Source: Candidatus Methylomirabilota bacterium
GTDB taxonomy: Bacteria; Methylomirabilota; Methylomirabilia; Methylomirabilales; Methylomirabilaceae
DNA: 38,004 nt
Direction of reading: 5' to 3'
NCBI GenBank assembly: GCA_028870115.1
Contig: JAGWQH010000066.1
Coordinates: 1 to 38,004 of the forward strand
Below the pieces are notes generated by a model that saw nothing but the letters and a program-made list of their open reading frames with translations, ran no database searches and was not told where the DNA came from. Positions 23,490 to 32,017 of this stretch are shown here, one piece after another (the first letter of the stretch is position 1; each line of letters opens with the position of its first letter). The position numbers were made by a program, and so were the translations under genes.

Positions 23490-23572
23490 ATCGATTATTC
23501 CAGCCGGGATAATCACCCGGAAGAAATCAAAGGGACAGAGAAACTGACCTCAGCGGGAACGACATCGGTACG

Positions 23573-24271
23573 ATGATAGGAAAACTGATCCGGTGGCTGA
23601 TCGTTTTCCCGCTGTTGGGCCTTCTACTCTATGTCGGCTACCCATTCCTCCTGAGAGCGATGGGTCGCTATCTGATGACGGAGGATCGTCTGCAAAAGGC
23701 CGAGGCAATTGCGGTCCTGGCAGGAGATGGAGGCGTCGGGCGCACGCTCGAGGCGATCAGGCTCTACCAGGACGGCTATGCGCCGAGGATCATTTTGACC
23801 AATCAGCGCTTACCAAAAGGGTACGAGGCGCTGGCACGGCTGGGCATTACCGTCCCGGAAGAGCGGAATATTCAGTGGATGGTCCTCAAGGCGATGCGGG
23901 TTCCCGCCACCGTCGTTCTCCAGGTCAGTGAGCGGGCCAATAGTACCGAAAGCGAGATGGTCTACCTCGTACGCCTGCTCAAGGAGCATCGGATAGGAAC
24001 AGTGATCCTTGTTACGGATAGATCGCACTCAACGCGGGCGAGCAAGATTCTAGCCAGAGTCTCCGGTGGGAGGATTGCGATCATCAGCCGACCCACCCGC
24101 TATGATACCTTTGATCCGGAGGGATGGTGGCGTTCTCGCGCTGACGCGAAAGAGGTTGTGTTGGAATATGGGAAGTTGCTCAACTACCTCGTGCAGTCGG
24201 CAAGCGCCGGCCTTACCGGCTGGCTGAGAGGTGGAAGTTCTCAGGTCGTTCCGGCCGAGGTCACCTTTTGA
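23573..24271 (+). CDS. DUF218/YdcF-like (ElyC/SanA family) membrane protein
   Basis: A 232-residue protein with one N-terminal membrane helix (about 5-30) and a DUF218 domain outside. The domain shows AIAVLAGDGGVGRTLEAIRL, then APRIILTNQR, ERANSTESEMVYLVRLLKE with the conserved NT(x)xE, and VILVTDRSHSTRASKI, the usual VTxxxHxxRA block. Family members (ElyC, SanA, YdcF) affect envelope and peptidoglycan precursor or carrier-lipid metabolism, but the reaction is not established. It starts 83 nt after the previous gene and is followed by the bactofilin, which fits an envelope-related group. Confidence 0.82.
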   Translation: MIGKLIRWLIVFPLLGLLLYVGYPFLLRAMGRYLMTEDRLQKAEAIAVLAGDGGVGRTLEAIRLYQDGYAPRIILTNQRLPKGYEALARLGITVPEERNIQWMVLKAMRVPATVVLQVSERANSTESEMVYLVRLLKEHRIGTVILVTDRSHSTRASKILARVSGGRIAIISRPTRYDTFDPEGWWRSRADAKEVVLEYGKLLNYLVQSASAGLTGWLRGGSSQVVPAEVTF

Positions 24272-24334
24272 CTGCCGGGCTTCCAGTTCTGATCTCTGCG
24301 AGGGGTTAAACCGTTATGGATGGAGGAACACGGC

Positions 24335-24781
24335 ATGCAAGAGAAGCGAGGGATGCTTGACACGATTTGGGGGGCGCTGGGATCGAATAGCCCGGAGCCA
24401 ACGCGACAGGCTCCAACGATGGAGATGTCGACGACTGCTTTTGTCGTCGGCGAGAAGATTCAGATTCGTGGGGATCTGACCGGCGAAGGCGACATTCAGC
24501 TTATGGGTGGGTTTCACGGGACTATTGATCTCACAGGAACGGTGATGATCGGGGAGGCGGCCCAAGTGGAGGCCGACATTGCTGCGACCAACATCATTGT
24601 TGGCGGCCACGTGAAGGGCAATCTGATCGCGAGTGGACGGGTTGATCTCCTGCCGACCGGCAGTGTGACGGGTAACGTGAAGACCGGTAGCATCGCCGCC
24701 GCAGAGGGCGCCTCCTTGAAGGGTGAGATTGAGATCAATCGCCGTCAGACGCTTAGTCAGATAGAACCAGATAGAGAATGA
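24335..24781 (+). CDS. Bactofilin (polymer-forming cytoskeletal protein)
   Basis: A 148-residue protein with a single bactofilin domain (PF04519): after a flexible N-terminus, repeated beta-helix turns appear at about 30-130, such as AFVVGEKIQIRGDLTGEGDI, MIGEAAQVEADI, IIVGGHVKGNLIASGRVDLL and VTGNVKTGSIAAAEGASLKG. Bactofilins polymerise without nucleotide on membranes and often place peptidoglycan enzymes. ATG 24335 follows GGAGG at nine nt; the in-frame ATG at 24320 has no ribosome site. It probably shares a transcript with the DUF218 gene. Confidence 0.88.
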   Translation: MQEKRGMLDTIWGALGSNSPEPTRQAPTMEMSTTAFVVGEKIQIRGDLTGEGDIQLMGGFHGTIDLTGTVMIGEAAQVEADIAATNIIVGGHVKGNLIASGRVDLLPTGSVTGNVKTGSIAAAEGASLKGEIEINRRQTLSQIEPDRE

Positions 24782-24855
24782 TCGGATCGGTTCAACCTAG
24801 CCCGAGAAGTTCGGTTGCTATTAGACCTTGCCAGCAGACGTGATGAGGAGGACCT

Positions 24856-27453
24856 ATGGCCCTTATGCGATTTGATAAATTCACCTTTAAGGCGCAGGAG
24901 GCGATCCAGCAGGCCCAGAAGCTGGCCGAGGAACGGGAGCATCAGGCGATTGACGTCGAGCACCTGTTGCTGGCGCTGGTAGATCAGGCGGAAGGGGTGG
25001 TCCAGCCGATCCTGAGAAAGGTGGGGGCCGACCCCGGCCAGGTTGCCTCACGTCTCATAGAGGAACTCAAGCGGCTTCCCAGGGTTTCCGGCTTACCTCA
25101 AGGGCAGGTCCACATCACGCCGCGTCTTGAAAAGGTGCTGAGTGCCGCGCTGTCCGAGGCGGAACGCCTGAAGGATGAGTATGTCAGCACCGAGCATCTG
25201 CTTCTGGCGATCTCCGACGCTGGCGGCGGTGGTGTCGGAAAAGTTCTGCGCGAGATTGGGATTACAAAAGATAGAATCTACGCAGCCTTGCAGGAGGTCC
25301 GCGGCAGTCAGCGCGTGACCGATCAAGCCCCGGAGCAGAAGTACCAGGCACTGGAACGGTACGCCCGCGATCTGACCGATCTCGCGAGAAAGGGAAAATT
25401 GGACCCGGTCATCGGTCGAGATGATGAGATCCGTCGAGTGGTCCAGGTCCTGGCGCGTCGGACCAAAAATAACCCGGTCCTGATCGGCGAGCCGGGCGTG
25501 GGCAAGACCGCGATCGTGGAAGGGCTGGCGCAGCGGATCGTTAATGGGGATGTGCCGGAGTCGCTGAAGAATAAGCGCGTATTGGCGCTGGATATCGGCG
25601 CACTGGTGGCCGGGAGCAAGTACCGTGGCGAGTTCGAGGACCGGCTGAAGGCGGTCCTTCGCGAGGTCACCGAGCAGGAGGGGCAGATCGTCCTCTTTAT
25701 TGACGAACTGCATACCCTCGTTGGGGCCGGCGCCGCCGAAGGGGCTATGGACGCTTCGAACATGCTCAAACCGGCGCTGGCCAGAGGTGAGCTTCGGTGC
25801 GTGGGGGCCACGACACTGGACGAGTACCGCAAGCGAGTGGAGAAGGACGCCGCCCTTGAGCGGCGCTTCCAGCCGGTCGTGGTCGGCGAGCCGTCGGTAG
25901 AGGACACCATCTCGATCCTCCGCGGGCTGAAAGAGCGGTACGAGGTACACCACGGCGTGAGGATCAAAGACTCGGCGCTGGTGGCGGCTGCTATCTTGAG
26001 TAACCGGTATATCACCGACCGGTTCCTGCCGGATAAGGCGATTGACCTGATCGATGAGGCGGCGTCTCGCCTGCGGATGGAGATCGACAGTATGCCGACG
26101 GAACTGGATGAACTCAGTCGGCGAACACGACAGATCGAGGTCGAGTACCACGCCCTGAAGAAGGAGACCGATCCGGAGTCGCAGGAACGGCTCACGCGTC
26201 TGGCAGACGAACTCGCGGAGATTCGGATTAAGGAGGAACGTCTCAAGGTCCGCTGGGAGCAGGAGAAGGGATTCATCCAGAGGATCAGAAGCCTCAAGGA
26301 GCGGATCGAGGCGGCGAAGGTGCAGGAGCAGATGGCGGAGCGGCAGGGCGATCTGGGAAAGGTCGCCGAACTTCGCTATGGCCTGGTCACGTCGCTGCAA
26401 AAGGAGCTGGAAAGCGAAAAGCGCGGTCTGGAGCAGGTCCAGCAGGGTGGCGCCATGCTCAAGGAGGAGGTGGACGAGGAAGACGTTGCTCAGGTCGTCT
26501 CCAAGTGGACCGGGGTTCCGGTCTCCAGGATGCTGGAAGGCGAGACCCAGAAGCTCCTGGCCATGGAGGAGAAGCTCAGGGAGCGAGTGGTGGGGCAGTA
26601 CGAGGCGATCAGCGCCGTGAGTGACGCGATCCGTCGCGCCCGCTCGGGGCTTCAGGATCCGAATCGGCCGATCGGCTCCTTCATCTTCCTGGGACCGACC
26701 GGCGTGGGGAAGACCGAGCTGGCCAGGGCGCTAGCTGAGTTTCTGTTCGACGACGAGCGGGCGATGGTCCGCCTGGACATGAGCGAGTACATGGAGAAGC
26801 ATACCGTTTCCCGCCTCATCGGCGCGCCGCCGGGCTACGTCGGATTCGAGGAGGGTGGACAGCTCACTGAGGCCGTCCGGCGTCGCCCATATTCCGTCCT
26901 GCTCCTGGACGAGATCGAAAAGGCCCATACCGATGTCTTCAATATCCTGCTGCAGATTCTGGATGATGGACGGCTGACCGATGGGCAGGGGCGGACCGTG
27001 GACTTCAAGAACACGATCATCATCATGACCAGCAACCTGGGCAGTCAGGTTATTCAGGAATTGGGCGGCCGAGATGATGAGGAGATGCGACGACAGGTGA
27101 TGGAAGCCGTGAGAGCCCATTTTCGGCCGGAGTTCCTGAACCGGGTGGACGAGATGCTGATCTTCCACACCCTCTCGCTGGCTCAAATCAAGCAGATTGT
27201 AGAGCTTCAGCTCAAGCGGGTGGGAAAGCGCCTTGCGGAGCGCAAACTCGATCTTGAAGTGACGGAGCCGGCTAAAGAGTTCCTGGCTAAGGAAGGGTAC
27301 GATCCGGTGTTTGGGGCGCGGCCGTTGAAGCGGGCCATTCAGCGAGTGCTACTGGACCCCTTGGCCCGCCGCCTACTTGAGCATGAGTTTGCCGAAGGCG
27401 ATACCGTGAAAGTTGATGCGGCTCGCGGTGAGTTGATCCTCAGCAAGGATTAG
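24856..27453 (+). CDS. clpB: ATP-dependent disaggregase ClpB
   Basis: The 865-residue Hsp100 chaperone that, with DnaK, pulls proteins out of aggregates. All parts are present: the N-terminal Clp domain (about 1-150, [16 protein letters not shown] and DVEHLLLAL), the first AAA+ module with GEPGVGKT at about 211, the middle coiled coil (about 405-530) that marks ClpB rather than ClpA/C, and the second AAA+ module with GPTGVGKT at about 613 and the pore-loop [11 protein letters not shown]. The C-terminal domain has [11 protein letters not shown] and [17 protein letters not shown] lies four nt before ATG 24856; another in-frame ATG is at 24865. No heat-shock promoter is evident in the short gap upstream. 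Confidence 0.97.
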   Translation: MALMRFDKFTFKAQEAIQQAQKLAEEREHQAIDVEHLLLALVDQAEGVVQPILRKVGADPGQVASRLIEELKRLPRVSGLPQGQVHITPRLEKVLSAALSEAERLKDEYVSTEHLLLAISDAGGGGVGKVLREIGITKDRIYAALQEVRGSQRVTDQAPEQKYQALERYARDLTDLARKGKLDPVIGRDDEIRRVVQVLARRTKNNPVLIGEPGVGKTAIVEGLAQRIVNGDVPESLKNKRVLALDIGALVAGSKYRGEFEDRLKAVLREVTEQEGQIVLFIDELHTLVGAGAAEGAMDASNMLKPALARGELRCVGATTLDEYRKRVEKDAALERRFQPVVVGEPSVEDTISILRGLKERYEVHHGVRIKDSALVAAAILSNRYITDRFLPDKAIDLIDEAASRLRMEIDSMPTELDELSRRTRQIEVEYHALKKETDPESQERLTRLADELAEIRIKEERLKVRWEQEKGFIQRIRSLKERIEAAKVQEQMAERQGDLGKVAELRYGLVTSLQKELESEKRGLEQVQQGGAMLKEEVDEEDVAQVVSKWTGVPVSRMLEGETQKLLAMEEKLRERVVGQYEAISAVSDAIRRARSGLQDPNRPIGSFIFLGPTGVGKTELARALAEFLFDDERAMVRLDMSEYMEKHTVSRLIGAPPGYVGFEEGGQLTEAVRRRPYSVLLLDEIEKAHTDVFNILLQILDDGRLTDGQGRTVDFKNTIIIMTSNLGSQVIQELGGRDDEEMRRQVMEAVRAHFRPEFLNRVDEMLIFHTLSLAQIKQIVELQLKRVGKRLAERKLDLEVTEPAKEFLAKEGYDPVFGARPLKRAIQRVLLDPLARRLLEHEFAEGDTVKVDAARGELILSKD

Positions 27454-27497
27454 CAGAAGCGTATTGAGTGACATGCCATCGTTGCAAAAGTTCCTCG

Positions 27498-27589
27498 TGT
27501 CATTGCGAGGCGAAGCCGAAGCAATCTCACAGTCTTTCAAGACAACAGTGGTGAGATTGCCACGCTCCTGTTGGTCGCTCGCAATGGCA
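27498..27589. repeat. Palindromic intergenic repeat (REP/MITE-like)
   Basis: The 92-bp element starts TGTCATTGCGAG and ends CTCGCAATGGCA (imperfectly complementary). Inside are perfect 10-bp arms GCAATCTCAC (27521-27530) and GTGAGATTGC (27551-27560), and a smaller hairpin GTCTT-TC-AAGAC in the loop. The ATTGCGAG...GCAATCTC pattern is a widespread class of multi-copy intergenic palindromes. It lies between clpB and the selenoprotein gene and could act as a transcript-end hairpin. Confidence 0.75.
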
Positions 27590-27615
27590 ATCTAAAGGGG
27601 AGAGGTAGGGGGCAG

Positions 27616-28410
27616 ATGGCGCCGGTTGCCTACATCGAGCAGATTGGGCGACTCTACGCGAACGAGCCGCCCTACCGGTGGACGGTTAACCTGACGAGTC
27701 CGTGGACCCCAATGGTCAAGCCGGTCCGCGAGTGTCGGATCGCCTTGATCAGCTCCGGGGGGATCTACCACAAGAGCCAGGAGCCGTTCAATCCTGTCAA
27801 GAACGATTTGACGTTTCGGGAGATCCCGAAAACAGCCGATCTGGCCGACCTGAAAATCTCGCACTATTCCAAGAACGCCAGGGACGTTAAAGACCTCAAT
27901 ACGATCTTTCCCCTCGAGCGGTTCAGGGAGTTAGGGGCTCAAGGGCGCATCGGCGAGCTGGCCTCTTTCGCCTTCACCTTCATGGGACGGATCTTCACGC
28001 GGACGCGGCTCCAGAAGGAGATGGCGCCGTATCTCATCGGACGGTTGCGGGACCTCCAGGTCGATGCGGTCTTCCTGGTCCCGGTCTGACAACTGTGCCA
28101 CCAGTCCGTGGGACTGTTCGCCCGCGCCATTGAAGAGGCCGACATTCCTACCGTCATGCTGTCTGCCGCCCTTGATATCACCTCCTCCGTCAAACCGCCC
28201 CGCGCCGTCTTCGTGAACTTTCCGCTCGGTCACCAAGCCGGTAAGCCCTTTGATCCGGAGGGGCAGACCCGAATCCTGCTCGACGCGCTGCATCTGCTCG
28301 AAACGGCGACTACTCCGGGTACCCTCGTCCAGCTTCCCTACAAGTGGGACGAAAGCGATCCGCTGGATTCATGGGAAGAGGAAGAGATGCTCCATCCTTC
28401 GCTGATGTGA
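27616..28410 (+). CDS. GrdB-like selenoprotein (UxxC), read through in-frame UGA
   Basis: Normal translation breaks this gene into two ORFs in the same frame (27571-28089 and 28108-28410). Joined across the TGA at 28087-28089 they give one 264-residue protein with DAVFLVPV-U158-QLC161-HQSVG and then LFARAIEEADIPTV. This is the site and context of the redox-active UxxC of the glycine/sarcosine/betaine reductase selenoprotein B family, whose later PRAVFVNFPLGHQAGKP segment is also present. It is far shorter than true GrdB (about 430 residues), and no GrdA or GrdE gene is near, so it is probably not glycine reductase; a thiol-redox role is a guess. ATG 27616 with GGGGAG-type sequence upstream is the likely start. 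A fitting SECIS hairpin follows the UGA. A remnant of a second copy lies at 29371. Confidence 0.85.
28102..28116 (+). promoter_or_regulatory. Candidate bacterial SECIS hairpin in the GrdB-like gene
   Basis: Twelve nt after the UGA, CAGTCC-GTG-GGACTG forms a perfect 6-bp stem with a 3-nt loop whose first base is G. The loop lies 19 nt past the Sec codon. Both spacing and the loop G fit the known pattern of SelB-recognised bacterial SECIS elements. Confidence 0.65.
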
Positions 28411-28604
28411 CCCACCTTTTTCGTCTTCTTGCACCAACGCGCGCTGCGTTGATGGGACGCGGTCCGCTAGTCCAGCTAGTCGCAACCGTAAAGGATAACT
28501 CAGGCAAGAAGCTCATTTTTATGCTGGGGAATTCTATCGTTTGCATTCCCGATATGTGGTATGAAGTAAGTGAAATGAGTGCCCGACACAAGCAGGAGTG
28601 TAGC

Positions 28605-28931
28605 GTGCCACCTGTCCTGGTAGCCTTGGACCCCGTGGTACAAGCCTTCGCGTCTGAACTGCGTGCCCGACTCCGTCACCGCATCCGCCGGATCGTACTC
28701 TTCGGATCGAGGGCCAGAGGTGAGGCTCGTGACGATTCAGACTACGATATCCTGGTGGTTGTGGACCAACGGAGTCCAGAAGTTCGCCCTCTCATCCTTG
28801 AGATTGAAACCGCATTGCTGGACGACTACGGGGCGCTGGTCGCCACAGTCCTACGTACGGAGGCGGAATGGGACCGCGCTCAAGGACTGCCGCTGGCCCG
28901 CAATGTCGCCCTGGAGGGAATAACCGTATGA
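28605..28931 (+). CDS. MNT-type nucleotidyltransferase (antitoxin of MNT/HEPN pair)
   Basis: A 108-residue minimal nucleotidyltransferase. The GSx10DxD catalytic motif is exact: G34-S35 (LFGSRARGEARDDSDYDILV) with D46 and D48. In MntA-type antitoxins this fold transfers AMP to the partner HEPN toxin and silences it. GTG 28605 is preferred because AGGAG lies six nt upstream; ATG 28575 in the same frame has only a weak site. It overlaps the HEPN gene by ATGA, with the usual two-gene order. Note that the longer frame that starts at 28344 runs through the end of the selenoprotein gene and is not real. Confidence 0.82.
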   Translation: MPPVLVALDPVVQAFASELRARLRHRIRRIVLFGSRARGEARDDSDYDILVVVDQRSPEVRPLILEIETALLDDYGALVATVLRTEAEWDRAQGLPLARNVALEGITV

Positions 28932-29317
28932 AGGCTGAACTGGCCACCCTCCTGGCCCAGGCGGAGGAGAAACTGCGAGCGGCTAAGCTGCTCTTGCAAG
29001 GGAGGGCATGGGGTGATGCCTCTTCCAGGGCCTACTACGCAGCGTTTCACGCGGTGAGCGCCGCGCTCCTGTCCAAAGAGGAGACATACTCAAGTCACGC
29101 GCAAGTGCTTGGCCGATTCAACAAAGCGTTTGTTCATCAGGGGGTGTTCCCAAAAGAGTTCACGACGTTGCTCACCCGGCTTTACGAAGACCGGCAAGCA
29201 GGCGATTACGAGACCGCCCTGGGCGTAACAGAAGAGGATGCCACACGAGACGTTGCGGATGCCCAACGCATTCTGGAGGCGGTGCGCCAGTTCCTCTCTT
29301 CCCAGGAACCGGGGTGA
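28928..29317 (+). CDS. HEPN-domain protein (toxin of MNT/HEPN pair)
   Basis: A 129-residue, fully helical HEPN protein of the UPF0332-like group. The conserved SSRAYYAAFHAVSAALL block contains R34 and H41 in the R-x6-H spacing of HEPN ribonuclease active sites. It begins at ATG 28928, which overlaps the stop of the nucleotidyltransferase gene, so the pair is translationally coupled as in known HEPN/MNT toxin-antitoxin modules. Activity as an RNase toxin is inferred from the family. The pair stands between the selenoprotein gene and a relic of its 3' end. Confidence 0.8.
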   Translation: MKAELATLLAQAEEKLRAAKLLLQGRAWGDASSRAYYAAFHAVSAALLSKEETYSSHAQVLGRFNKAFVHQGVFPKEFTTLLTRLYEDRQAGDYETALGVTEEDATRDVADAQRILEAVRQFLSSQEPG

Positions 29318-29370
29318 AGCGTTCGTTTCGCTTCTCCGGCCTATAACCCCCATGGAGCAACTAACGGAAG

Positions 29371-29465
29371 GACTCGTCTATTCAGCTTCCCTACAAGTGG
29401 GGCGAGTGCGATCCACTGGACTCGTGGGAAGAGGAAGAGATGCTTCACCCGTCGTTGTTGTAACC
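29371..29465 (+). pseudogene. 3' relic of a second GrdB-like selenoprotein gene
   Basis: The codons from 29380 read IQLPYKWGECDPLDSWEEEE and MLHPSLL, then stop. This is nearly the same as the end of the gene at 27616 (VQLPYKWDESDPLDSWEEEE, MLHPSLM). DNA similarity continues a little upstream with small indels and past the stop (acccacct). No start or body of the gene remains; the HEPN gene is directly upstream. It is therefore the tail of a lost paralogue, or a duplicate made when the toxin-antitoxin pair entered. Confidence 0.75.
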
Positions 29466-29474
29466 CACCTAGAA

Positions 29475-30350
29475 TTAGATCAGCCGGCTTCTGAGGTAGG
29501 CGCTGAGGGAATCGACGGCCGTGACGATCAGGTAGATTGCGAAAATCAAGGTCAACAGCCGGTGCTCTAAGAAGAGGCTGATGGCGATCTGGATCTGTTG
29601 GCCCAGTCCCCCGGCCCCCACGTACCCGAGGATCACCGCCTCTCGGATGTTCACCTCCCAGCGGTACAGGGTGTAGGCGACGCATTCCGGCAGAACCTGG
29701 GGGAGGATGCCGTAGAACAGAATCTGCAGTCGGCTGGCGCCGGTCGCCTGTAACGCCTCAATTGGCTGGATTTCGACGTTTTCCATCACCTCTCCAAACA
29801 GCCTCCCCAGGACGCCGCCCGTATGAATTCCCAGAGCGAGCATCCCTGGGAATGGGCCGAGGCCGATTGCGAAGACCAGGATCAGCGCCCAGACAAGATG
29901 GGGGATGGTTCGAAGGAGATTAAGAGCGGCCTTGGCACTGAGGTACAGGATGGTCCGGAGCGCTCGAGCCCACGGACGGTGCCGCTCCATCTCAAATAGC
30001 AGCCCGGTGAACATAAGATTACGACTGGAGAAAAAGACCAGGCCGAAAGCGATCACGATCGCTAGGATCGTCCCGAGAAACGACATGGCGAAGGTCTCGA
30101 GAATCCAGTAGCCGGCCTTAAGCAGGAAGTCTTTGGATAGATCAGGCGGAAAGAGCTTCTTGGTGTAGGTCAGGATCTGGACTGCACTCTCGCCGCCTAG
30201 AAGGCCGCGTAGCGAGAACTCCGTTCCCACATAGCTCCAGACTATGAGGGCGAGGAAGCCTGCCAGGAATATCAGATTGGGGGTGGAGAGAAGATCGCGC
30301 CTCTTCGCTTCCGCAAGAGCCGAGGCCTGCGTAGGAGTGTGTGCCATCAA
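29475..30350 (-). CDS. ABC transporter permease, PhnE type (second permease)
   Basis: A 291-residue inner-membrane permease with about six helices. It carries the PhnE-type EAA loop EALQATGASRLQILFYGILP and the preceding GRLFGEVMENVEIQP, with AHTPTQASALAEAKRRDLLS as cytoplasmic N-terminus. It begins at ATG 30350, overlapping the stop of the other permease by ATGA, so both are made from one message and probably form a heterodimer. It is the last gene of the importer operon and converges with the selenoprotein relic. The homologous family includes phosphonate, phosphite and proposed selenate importers; the substrate is decided by the binding protein. Confidence 0.85.
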   Translation of the reverse strand: MMAHTPTQASALAEAKRRDLLSTPNLIFLAGFLALIVWSYVGTEFSLRGLLGGESAVQILTYTKKLFPPDLSKDFLLKAGYWILETFAMSFLGTILAIVIAFGLVFFSSRNLMFTGLLFEMERHRPWARALRTILYLSAKAALNLLRTIPHLVWALILVFAIGLGPFPGMLALGIHTGGVLGRLFGEVMENVEIQPIEALQATGASRLQILFYGILPQVLPECVAYTLYRWEVNIREAVILGYVGAGGLGQQIQIAISLFLEHRLLTLIFAIYLIVTAVDSLSAYLRSRLI

Positions 30351-31234
30351 CCGCGCTCCCGGCCAAGAATCGCGCCTCTCACCCTCGCGCTCAAGGCATC
30401 AACCCCCGCCACCATCACGAACAGGATGGCGATCAGGGTGGTGACCTGGTTAAAATTAAACATCCGCATTGAGATCTCAAGCTGCTGGCCGATCCCCCCC
30501 GCACCCACGAAACCCAAAATCGCCGATGCTCGAATAGCACACTCCCAACGATACAGGGTGTAGGACACCAGATTCGGCAAGGACTGTGGCAACAGGCCAT
30601 AGAGAAGGATGGTGAGCCGCGAGGCCCCAGTCGCCTGGAGCGCTTCCAGAGGCCCAGGATTCACATGCTCCAGGATCTCCGAGTAGACCTTCCCCAGCAT
30701 TCCCGCGTAGGAGATCGCAATGGCCAGGACACCGGGGAACGGTCCCAGTCCGACGGCTCGGACAAACATGAAGGCCCACACGAATTCAGGGATGGTCCGG
30801 AATAGGCTGAGGAGCGCCCTGGCCAGCAAATATGATCCCCTGTGGAGCATTGCTCGCGGGCGAGAGCCGGCCAGCTCTCGTTCGTACAGAATGCCTTTGA
30901 AGGTGAGCGAGCTTGTGGCAAGGAGGCCAAGGGGAAAGCCGAGGACTACGGCGATGACGGTTCCCATCAGGGAGATCTGAATAGTTTCCAGGATCGGGCG
31001 ACCCAGCAGACTCAGGAAGTTCCAGGATAGGTCTGGAGGGAACATGCCCATGACGAACTTCCAGATGTTCCGGCGTCCCTCAGACTCGAAGAGCAGCAGT
31101 GGCTTCACCTGGGCAAGCTTATAGCTTCCCAGGAACGTCAGAACAAACAGGACGGAACAGACGATCTGGAAGGTAGAGAAGCGCCTAGCTGGTAAGGTGA
31201 GGCTGGCAGGAGTAGAGGGAACGTTGCTCTGCAC
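30347..31234 (-). CDS. ABC transporter permease, PhnE type (first permease)
   Basis: A 295-residue membrane permease paralogous to the next gene, with the EAA loop EALQATGASRLTILLYGLLP and GKVYSEILEHVNPGP before it. The frame is open up to ATG 31300, but that start has no ribosome site and would overlap the ATPase gene by 116 nt. GTG 31234, with GAGGAGG nine nt upstream, is preferred; the overlap is then 50 nt. Two permease genes in one operon is a frequent arrangement in this transporter family. Confidence 0.85.
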   Translation of the reverse strand: MQSNVPSTPASLTLPARRFSTFQIVCSVLFVLTFLGSYKLAQVKPLLLFESEGRRNIWKFVMGMFPPDLSWNFLSLLGRPILETIQISLMGTVIAVVLGFPLGLLATSSLTFKGILYERELAGSRPRAMLHRGSYLLARALLSLFRTIPEFVWAFMFVRAVGLGPFPGVLAIAISYAGMLGKVYSEILEHVNPGPLEALQATGASRLTILLYGLLPQSLPNLVSYTLYRWECAIRASAILGFVGAGGIGQQLEISMRMFNFNQVTTLIAILFVMVAGVDALSARVRGAILGRERG

Positions 31235-32003
31235 GGATGGGGGCCTCCTCTTCGGCTGCCTCGGTCTGACTTCCGGCGTATAGCGCTGCCAGATGGTCAT
31301 CTGTCACCGCTGGGGCGGCCAGATCGAACGACGTCTTTCCATCCTTTAGCCCGATCACTCGGGGGAAATGGGCCAGCGCCAGATCAACACTGTGGAGGTT
31401 CATGATGAGGGTTTTGCGGGTCGTCTGGCTCAGCTCGATCAGCAACTTGACGATTCCGGCGGCCAGTGCGGGATCCACTGAAGAGACCGGCTCGTCGGCC
31501 AGGATCACCTCTGGATTCTGTACCAGCAGGCGGGCAATGGCGACCCGCTGCTGCTGGCCGCCTGACAGGGTCTCGGTCCTGTCGTACAGCTTGTCGGCGA
31601 TGCCGACCTGTCTGAGCGCTGTAGAGGCGAGATTGACCTCCGTCGGTCGGATCAGGGATCGCACTGCCTGCCAGATTGGCCAAGTCCCGAGTTTGCCAGC
31701 AAGCACATTGTGAATAACCTGCAAGCGAGGGATCAGATTGTGTTGCTGGTAGATCGTTCCGATCCGGCGTCGGACCTCTCGCAACCGCCGTCCGGACAAG
31801 TGGCTGATGTCCAGTCCATCGAACGACAGGCTGCCAGAGGTTGGAGGGATCGTGAGATTCAACATCCGGAACAGGGTCGTCTTGCCGGCCCCGCTTGGGC
31901 CGATCAAGGCCACCCGCTCGCCCTGGTGGATCTTCAGATCAAGCTCGTCTACGGCGACGATCCGGCCGGCGAATACCTTGGAGACTCGATCAAGCAGATA
32001 CAT
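31185..32003 (-). CDS. ABC transporter ATP-binding protein, PhnC type
   Basis: A 272-residue ATPase that powers the importer. Walker A is GPSGAGKT (residues 35-42), the Q-loop is IYQQHNLIPRL, the signature is LSGGQQQR (146 onward) and Walker B is VILADEPVSSVDP (D170-E171). The sequence around the Q-loop is typical of PhnC. The C-terminus extends about 30 residues past the core, into the region that overlaps the first permease gene. The ATG lies 14 nt after the binding-protein gene. Confidence 0.9.
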   Translation of the reverse strand: MYLLDRVSKVFAGRIVAVDELDLKIHQGERVALIGPSGAGKTTLFRMLNLTIPPTSGSLSFDGLDISHLSGRRLREVRRRIGTIYQQHNLIPRLQVIHNVLAGKLGTWPIWQAVRSLIRPTEVNLASTALRQVGIADKLYDRTETLSGGQQQRVAIARLLVQNPEVILADEPVSSVDPALAAGIVKLLIELSQTTRKTLIMNLHSVDLALAHFPRVIGLKDGKTSFDLAAPAVTDDHLAALYAGSQTEAAEEEAPIRAEQRSLYSCQPHLTS

Positions 32004-32017
32004 GAGTTCCCATGGCG

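Noticed and set aside
25093-26400. 435-residue minus-strand ORF antisense to clpB
   Set aside because: It lies wholly inside clpB, has no ribosome site or family motif, and reflects third-position GC bias on the opposite strand. The same applies to 25323-26297.
28087-28089. GrdB-like gene as two separate genes or a broken gene
   Set aside because: Both parts are in the same frame with continuous family similarity across the TGA, and the UxxC context is that of known selenoproteins.
28344-28604. Long N-terminal extension of the MNT nucleotidyltransferase
   Set aside because: It overlaps the end of the selenoprotein gene in another frame and lacks domain features. GTG 28605 has AGGAG at the right distance.
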